NCBI RefSeq assembly: GCF_014764405.1
Contig: NZ_CP061725.1
Coordinates: 5,890,001-5,954,000 of the forward strand
Direction of reading: 5' to 3'
From: Micromonospora craniellae
GTDB lineage: Bacteria; Actinomycetota; Actinomycetes; Mycobacteriales; Micromonosporaceae
DNA: 64,000 nucleotides
Below the pieces are notes generated by a model, which searched no databases, was not told the DNA's origin, and saw nothing but the letters and a program-made list of their open reading frames with translations. Position numbers and translations under genes: made by a program. The first letter of the stretch is position 1, and every line of letters begins with the position of its first letter. Shown piece by piece: positions 59,028-64,000 of this stretch.

Positions 59028-59320
59028 CGGGCGACCTCCGGCCGGTCCGGACGCTGAGCAGGCAGTGGTGCAGCGGTCATAACTGGCTCCACCCCGCGAC
59101 CGGCGAGCTGATTCCCGGTCGGCGTATTGGTAACGCAGCTCACAGCCGGTCGGGCGCCGGTGGACCCCCGGCCGACGGGTGCCGAGGCCAGGTCGCCCCG
59201 GCCGGCCGCCTTCGACCACGCCGACCAGGTGCCGGAGGTCAGCGAGTACGCGCTGGTGCGGACCGTGCCGGTGATGACATCGCCGACTCCAGAATGGACG
59301 GTGGCGGAAGCATGCCGCCG

Positions 59321-60913
59321 TCAGGCGGCTCGGATGAGGTCTGCGGCGCGCCACGCCAGCGCCATCACCGGCGCGTTCAGATAGCCGCTGACCAGGGTCG
59401 GCAGCACCGAGGCGTCCACGACCCGCAGGCCCGTCACGCCCCGGACCCGCAGCTGCGGATCCACCACGAAGTCGTCGTCGGGACCCATCGCGCAGGTGCC
59501 GACCGCGTGGTACCCGCAGTACCCGAGCGCCAGCCCCGCCTGGATGATCTCGTCGTCCTCGCGGACCGCCGGGCCGGGCAGCGTCTCGACGGAGATGCGC
59601 TTGGCGATCGGCCCGGTGGTGAACAGTTCCCGGGTCCGCCGGAAGGCGTCGACCGCCACCCGGCGGTCGTGCGCCGCGTCGAAGTAGCCGGCGACGATCC
59701 GGGGCGGCGAACCCGGGTCGGCGGAGGTGATGGCGAGGCTGCCCTCGCTCTCCGGCCGGGTCACCGTGACCTGCGCCATCAACCCCGACTCGGCCTCCAG
59801 CTCCAGCGCGCGTCCCGGCCGTCGAGGTGCCGCCGAGAAGGGCGCGACCAGCAACTGCGCGTCCGGGTGCCCGGCGGTCGGCGTGGCGCGGATGTACGCA
59901 CCGACGTCGAACACCGGCAGGGCCAGTAGTCCCCGCCGGGTCAGCAGGTAGCGCAGCAGCTCCCGGCCCTGCCCGAGCGGCCCGCTCAGACGCGGGTTGT
60001 AGCCGACCCGTCCGGCCAGCCGGAACTGGATCGGGGTGGTCCGGTGCTCCCGCATCCCGGCACCGACCCGGGGCCGGTCGAGCAGCACGTCGACCCCGGC
60101 CCGGCGCAGCACCTCGGCCGGACCGATCCCGGAGACCTGCAACAACTGTGGGGTGGCGATCGCCCCGGCGGCGAGGACCACCTCCGCCCGGGCCCGGAAG
60201 TCGACCGGCTGCCCGCCCCGGAGGGCGTGTACGCCGACGGCGCGACCGTTCTCCACGAGAACGCGGCGGACGACCGTGTTCACCGCGACGTGCAGGTTGG
60301 GTCGGTGCCGGACCGGGTGCAGGAAGGCGTCGGCGGCGCTGCTGCGGCGGCCGTCGCGGATGGTGGCCATCAGGTAGCCGATCCGCTCGTCATCACCGGC
60401 GTTCAGGTCGTCCGTCCGGCGCCAGCCGAGTTCCTCCCCGGCCGCGATGGTCTCCTCGCAGATCTCGTCGGTGCCGGTGGCGGTGGACAGTCGCAGCGGG
60501 CCGCCGGTGCCGCGTACGTCGGAGGCGCCGAGCGGGTTGTCCTCCAGCCGCTTGAAGATCGGCAGCATGGTGTCCCAGCCCCAGCCGGGGTTGCCGAGGC
60601 GTACCAGCTCGTCGTAGTCGAGCCGGTCGCCACGGGCGTACACCATGCCGTTGATCGAGCTGGACCCGCCGACCAGCCGTCCGCGCTGCCAGACCTCCTG
60701 CCCGCCGGAGGGCACCTCGGCGGAGTAGTGCCACGCGGTGCGCCGGTCGTCCATCAGCCGGCTGAAGCCCTTGGGGATGCGCACCCACGGGCTGCCGTCC
60801 CATCCGCCGGCCTCGATCACCAGCACCCGGACGTCGGGATCCTCGGTCAGGCGGTTGGCCAGCACGCAGCCGGCCGAGCCCGCGCCGACCACCAGGTAGT
60901 CGTACACGGTCAT
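59321..60913 (-). CDS. GMC-family FAD oxidoreductase (choline dehydrogenase-like)
   Basis: A 530-residue flavoenzyme. N-terminal FAD fold YDYLVVGAGSAGCVLANRLTE, GMC signature 1 (GRLVGGSSSINGMVYARGD), signature 2 (GAIATPQLLQVSGIGP), and the C-terminal active-site region YCGYHAVGTCAMG with the catalytic His and DASVLPTLVSGYLNAPVMALA. It oxidises an alcohol, with choline, glucose or other polyols as family substrates; which one is not readable here. The divergent DeoR-type remnant suggests a sugar-related origin. Confidence 0.9.
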   Translation of the reverse strand: MTVYDYLVVGAGSAGCVLANRLTEDPDVRVLVIEAGGWDGSPWVRIPKGFSRLMDDRRTAWHYSAEVPSGGQEVWQRGRLVGGSSSINGMVYARGDRLDYDELVRLGNPGWGWDTMLPIFKRLEDNPLGASDVRGTGGPLRLSTATGTDEICEETIAAGEELGWRRTDDLNAGDDERIGYLMATIRDGRRSSAADAFLHPVRHRPNLHVAVNTVVRRVLVENGRAVGVHALRGGQPVDFRARAEVVLAAGAIATPQLLQVSGIGPAEVLRRAGVDVLLDRPRVGAGMREHRTTPIQFRLAGRVGYNPRLSGPLGQGRELLRYLLTRRGLLALPVFDVGAYIRATPTAGHPDAQLLVAPFSAAPRRPGRALELEAESGLMAQVTVTRPESEGSLAITSADPGSPPRIVAGYFDAAHDRRVAVDAFRRTRELFTTGPIAKRISVETLPGPAVREDDEIIQAGLALGYCGYHAVGTCAMGPDDDFVVDPQLRVRGVTGLRVVDASVLPTLVSGYLNAPVMALAWRAADLIRAA

Positions 60914-61083
60914 GGGGAAAACCCTCCGGTTCGACGGCCCGGCAGGGACCTACCGTATTGCGTCGGTCACGCAGAAGGAAGAAGTGGGCGATCCGTGCCA
61001 GAAATCTTTACGCGGAGTAATCAGAGGTTGCCGTGAAGCCCGCCCGGCGACCGGTCTGCTGACACGTCGACGGGAGGTGCACA

Positions 61084-61270
61084 GTGGACGCGAATCCACG
61101 CCGCCACCACATCCTCGCCGTGACGCGTCGTCAGGGTGACGTCGACGTGCGGAACCTCGCCGCCGAGCTGAGCGTCGCGCCGGAGACCATCCGCCGCGAC
61201 CTCAGCCTGCTGGCGCAGCAGGGCCTGGTCCGCCGCACGCACGGCGGCGCCTACCTGGGCTGTTCGGCGA
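61084..61270 (+). pseudogene. DeoR-family regulator, 3'-truncated
   Basis: A GTG with GGAGGTG upstream starts a proper DeoR winged HTH (RRHHILAVTRRQGDVDVRNL, AAELSVAPETIRRDLSLLAQQ, RTHGGAYLG). After about residue 57 the sequence no longer resembles the sugar-phosphate-binding domain, and the frame runs into the antisense of the zinc-ribbon gene. Only the DNA-binding half remains; it might still bind DNA, but a remnant is more likely. Confidence 0.6.
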
Positions 61271-61313
61271 GCGGGGCCGCGGCCGACGGGCTGGACCGGC
61301 CGCGTGGCGCGTC

Positions 61314-62405
61314 CTACCGACTCAGCGCGAACGCCAGCACGATCGCGGCGACGAGCGCCACCACGGCCAGCACCAGGGCGGTGATCTTCGCCGCGCTGTA
61401 CGGGCGCTCACCGATCACCTCGCCGGTGCGGGCGTTGACCAGGATCTGGTACGACCGGCCGGCGTGCAGGTAGGCGGCGATCCAGACCGGCAACAGCATC
61501 AGCTTGTACGTCACGTCCGAGTAGCTGGTGTCGACGGAGTCGACGCGCTGTTCGTCGCCGCCGATGTCGCGGCGGCAGTCGCCGGCGATCACCGGTGCCA
61601 TCCGGGCCTTCGCCGTGGTCAGCCCCGCCTCGGGCTCGGTGTCGTAGCGCAGCGCGTGATAGCCGGCCAGGTAGTCCCCGTGGTACGCGACCGCCTCGGT
61701 CAGCGGCCACGGGGCCAGCCGGTCCAGCTGCTGCTCCGGCAGGTACCGGGTGGCCGGGACCAGCACGTCGTCGAAGTCCCGCCGGACGGTGCCGCCGGCC
61801 GGATACCATCGGGTGCGGCGTACCTGCCGGGTCCGCATCTCCGCCTTGCCGTCGACGATCACCGTGTAGTTCTCGGTGACCCAGTAGTGCTGGCCGCGCT
61901 GCCCCCGGTACTGCGACACGGTCCGCGCGTCGAACGTCCAGTGCGGCAGGTAGGTGCCCTTGAGCGTCTCCGCCTCGCTGACCTTCTTGAGGCTGTTCGG
62001 CGCGAACCAGCGGCTGCGGCACCAGGTGCCCAGGGCGGTCCGCACACCGCTGCGGTCCACCGCGAACGGCAGCACCCCCTCCGGGGCGATGAGGCTGCCC
62101 GTCGCCTGGTCGGCCACCAGCGGCGCGGCGCAGAACTGGCACCGCTTCGCCAGCGCGTTGCTCTCGGTGCGGGCGCCGCAGCCGGGGCAGACGAAACTGT
62201 GCGCGCCGACCTGCGCCACCGGCTTGCGCGGCAGCGTGGCCAACTGGGCGTACGCGTGCTCGCGTACCTCCCGGCCGGCCCCGGCGATCTCCTGCTGGCG
62301 CCCGCAGTACGGGCAGCGCAGCACCGCCGCGCCCGGCGCGTACTCCACCCGGGCCCCGCAGCCGCCGCAACCGAACGTCGGCGGGGGAACGGTCGCGCCG
62401 TTCAT
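61314..62405 (-). CDS. zinc-ribbon protein with C-terminal membrane helix
   Basis: A 363-residue protein. The N-terminus holds two CxxC pairs (FGCGGCGARVEY; VLRCPYCGRQQ) and another two later (FVCPGCGART; RCQFCAAPL), so two zinc ribbons. A middle beta-rich domain (YLPHWTFDARTVSQYRGQRG; KAEMRTRQVRRTRWYPAGG; FDDVLVPATRYL) precedes a hydrophobic C-terminal segment (ALVLAVVALVAAIVLAFAL). ATG 62405 overlaps the SPFH gene's stop, so the two are coupled. Proteins like this are seen with SPFH proteins; role unknown. Confidence 0.8.
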   Translation of the reverse strand: MNGATVPPPTFGCGGCGARVEYAPGAAVLRCPYCGRQQEIAGAGREVREHAYAQLATLPRKPVAQVGAHSFVCPGCGARTESNALAKRCQFCAAPLVADQATGSLIAPEGVLPFAVDRSGVRTALGTWCRSRWFAPNSLKKVSEAETLKGTYLPHWTFDARTVSQYRGQRGQHYWVTENYTVIVDGKAEMRTRQVRRTRWYPAGGTVRRDFDDVLVPATRYLPEQQLDRLAPWPLTEAVAYHGDYLAGYHALRYDTEPEAGLTTAKARMAPVIAGDCRRDIGGDEQRVDSVDTSYSDVTYKLMLLPVWIAAYLHAGRSYQILVNARTGEVIGERPYSAAKITALVLAVVALVAAIVLAFALSR

Positions 62406-63541
62406 CGCGGGGGCAGCGGCGGCGGGACGCTGGCCAGCACCGAGGCGAGCTCGGGAAGCTGCCCGGCGGGCTGCCACTGAGCCATGCCGGCCCGCCAGGC
62501 CAGCGTGTCCGGGCCCAGCGTGCCGGCGGCCACCTGGGTGGCCAGCCCACCGAGGTCGAACGGGCCCTGCCGCTGCCCGGCGACTCCGATGAACCACTGG
62601 GTCTGGGGCGGCAGCGGCGGCGGCTCGGCGCTCGGCGGCGGTGTCGGGGCGTGCGCCGCCGGTGCGTGGTGTGCGGGCGCGGCCTCGCCGGACATCGTGC
62701 GGGCCATCTGTTGCCCCATGGCCATGCCCATCCCGAGTCCGACGCCGGCACCCGCCTCGCCGCCCGGGTTCCTGGCCGCCTCCTCCAGCGCGGTGGCCGC
62801 CTGGAACTGGGTGAACCGGTTCAAGTCGCCGACCGCGCCCATGCTGGTCCGCTTGTCCAGCGCCCGCTCCACCTCCGGCGGCACGGAGATGTTCTCGATG
62901 ACGAACGTGGGGATCGCGATACCGACCTCGGCCAGCTCCGCGGTCAGCACCCCGGCCAACCGTCGGCCGATGGCGTCCTGGTGGGCGGCCAGGTCCAGCA
63001 GCGGCACCCCGGCCGTGGCGAGCGCCCCGCCGAGCCGCCCCACGATGAGCTGCCGCAGGTACTCCTGCACCTCCTCGGTGCGGAACTGCGGGTCCGTGCC
63101 GACCAGCTCCCGCAGCAGTCGCTGCGCGTCCACCACCCGCGCCGCGTACGCGCCGAACGCGCGCAGCCGGACCACGCCGAACTCGGCGTCCCGCAGGATC
63201 ACCGGGTTCTGGGTGCCCCACTTCATCTCGGTGAACTGCCGGGTGTTGACGAAGTACACCTCGGCCTTGAACGGCGAGTTGAAGCCGTACTTCCAGCCCT
63301 TGAGGGTGGACAGGATGGGCAGGTTACGGGTCTCCAGGGTGTAGGTGCCGGGCGGGAAGGCGTCGGCGATCTGCCCCTCGTTGACGAACACCGCCGTCTG
63401 CGACTCGCGCACGACCAGCTTGGCGCCCATCTTGATCTCGTTCTGGTACCGGGGGAAGCGCCAGACGATCGTGTCCCGGCTGTCGTCCAGCCACTCCACA
63501 ATGTCGATGAACTCGCCCCGGAGCCGGTCCATCAGCCCCAT
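62402..63541 (-). CDS. SPFH-domain protein with C-terminal GYF_2 domain
   Basis: A 379-residue protein. Residues about 15-230 are an SPFH (band 7-like, 'virion core protein' type) domain: DTIVWRFPRYQNEIKMGAKLVVRESQTAVFV, GTYTLETRNLPILSTLKGW, VVLRL and RELVGTDPQFRTEEVQEYLRQ. A Gly/Met/Ala/Pro-rich segment (about 268-318) leads to a GYF_2 domain (about 319-370: WFIGVAGQRQGPFDLGGLATQ, TLAWRAGMAQWQPAGQLPEL). ATG 63541 has AGAGG upstream. Probably scaffolds a membrane complex with the coupled zinc-ribbon protein. Confidence 0.85.
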   Translation of the reverse strand: MGLMDRLRGEFIDIVEWLDDSRDTIVWRFPRYQNEIKMGAKLVVRESQTAVFVNEGQIADAFPPGTYTLETRNLPILSTLKGWKYGFNSPFKAEVYFVNTRQFTEMKWGTQNPVILRDAEFGVVRLRAFGAYAARVVDAQRLLRELVGTDPQFRTEEVQEYLRQLIVGRLGGALATAGVPLLDLAAHQDAIGRRLAGVLTAELAEVGIAIPTFVIENISVPPEVERALDKRTSMGAVGDLNRFTQFQAATALEEAARNPGGEAGAGVGLGMGMAMGQQMARTMSGEAAPAHHAPAAHAPTPPPSAEPPPLPPQTQWFIGVAGQRQGPFDLGGLATQVAAGTLGPDTLAWRAGMAQWQPAGQLPELASVLASVPPPLPPR

Positions 63542-63847
63542 CGCGCCTCTTCCTGTCGGTCCCGTGATGATCAGCGTTGCGGGCGACCGTACCAACCGGC
63601 GACCAGCTTCCCGGGCGGGGTGCGGCAGTCGGCCGGATACCGGACCGCCGGCCACGGCCATGCGTGGCTGACCGGATCGTTCCGCAGCGCAGCCCGATCG
63701 TGGCTGGTGCGGGCCCGTGCCGTCGCCACCCGCACCACAGCGCGACCGTAGACCGTGCTTTCGGCAGGCGCGGCTCCTGCTATCGGCCGGTGTGGTTCCG
63801 GCCCGCGTTCCGATGAGTGGTGCCTCCGCGAGCGCCACCATGGCGTC
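63542..63847. other. 306-bp divergent intergenic region, no gene seen
   Basis: Lies between the SPFH gene (minus) and the MDR dehydrogenase (plus), so it should hold two promoters. No convincing operator, hairpin or small gene was recognised. Confidence 0.4.
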
Positions 63848-64000
63848 ATGAAGGCGATCGTTCAACAGCGGTACGGCTCACCGGGCGTGTTGCGACTCCA
63901 GGAGGTCGACAAGCCGGCTCCCGCCGCGCACGAGGTCCTGGTGCGGGTGCATGCGGCCTCGGTCAACGCGCGGGACTGGCACGTGTTGCGGGGCGACCCG
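63848..64000 (+). CDS. MDR-family NAD(P)-dependent alcohol dehydrogenase, 3' cut by window edge
   Basis: The first 51 codons of a medium-chain dehydrogenase/quinone oxidoreductase: MKAIVQQRYGSPGVLRLQEV, then KPAPAAHEVLVRVHAASVNARDWHVLRGDP, the classic N-terminal GroES-like start of the quinone-oxidoreductase/zinc-independent branch (NARDWHVLRG). The rest lies beyond the window. Confidence 0.85.
   Translation, partial: MKAIVQQRYGSPGVLRLQEVDKPAPAAHEVLVRVHAASVNARDWHVLRGDP

Noticed and set aside
59127..59384. Plus-strand frame starting VTQLTAGRAPVDPRP
   Set aside because: TTG start with no ribosome-binding site, no family, and its end is antisense to the GMC gene.
1..64000. CRISPR arrays, tRNA/rRNA genes, IS transposases
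   Set aside because: No regularly spaced repeats, no tRNA-like cloverleaf recognised and no transposase motifs seen by eye; a tool scan could still find a tRNA.

Overview
The window is very GC-rich, uses GTG and TTG starts freely, has many 4-nt start/stop overlaps, and carries actinobacterial families (RamB with aceA-aceB, DtxR/IdeR-type iron boxes, HtaA haem proteins, WxL proteins, streptogrisin-type protease, XRE/TPR regulators). This fits a filamentous actinomycete, most likely Micromonosporaceae (inference from style and gene content, not from a marker gene).

Layout. 0-5.6 kb: an internally deleted alpha/beta-hydrolase at the left edge, a lipoprotein, a secreted streptogrisin-type protease with a ricin domain and a LacI-type operator, an LPXTG-anchored surface protein, and a methyltransferase that lacks its 5' end. 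5.6-11.5 kb: an accessory stretch with visibly lower GC: DinB remnant, PP2C phosphatase, frameshifted TPR regulator, GntR-GNAT operon, and a divergent coupled trio (two tiny genes plus an XRE/TPR regulator with a frameshift). 11.5-24.9 kb: a compact nonribosomal peptide cluster: a divergent protein with two condensation-like halves, a C-A-T-TE NRPS fused to an MFS transporter, a stand-alone acyl ligase, a C-A-T NRPS and a free carrier protein. 25.0-28.5 kb: DUF4956/VTC/CotH operon, the CotH protein carrying a cellulose-binding module.

29.0-31.6 kb: IclR regulator, KDPG aldolase and KDG kinase (lower Entner-Doudoroff or uronate catabolism). 31.6-34.4 kb: a DUF4253 protein, a secreted endonuclease/phosphatase-fold lipoprotein and two gene remnants. 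34.4-38.9 kb: ramB divergent from aceA-aceB (glyoxylate shunt), with a RamB-like box between. 39.3-40.7 kb: sthA. 40.8-49.0 kb: an iron-regulated haem island (haem oxygenase, DUF2470 protein, HmuTUV-type ABC importer, HtaA-type surface proteins, one of them an HtaA-WxL fusion, and a DUF916-like partner), with three DtxR/IdeR-type boxes.

49.0-64.0 kb: large-subunit catalase, CPBP protease, DUF6493-type protein with a SWIM zinc-finger protein, Bcr/CflA-type MFS exporter, GMC oxidoreductase, an SPFH-GYF protein coupled to a zinc-ribbon membrane protein, and the start of an MDR alcohol dehydrogenase at the right edge.

Two themes recur. First, about ten genes are decayed by internal or terminal deletion or by frameshift, while their neighbours are intact. 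Second, a small hairpin repeat occurs at least three times between genes, one copy carrying an insert. The least-described system appears to be the NRPS-MFS fusion cluster, followed by the haem island that joins HtaA and WxL architecture. No tRNA, rRNA, CRISPR array or recognisable IS element was seen.
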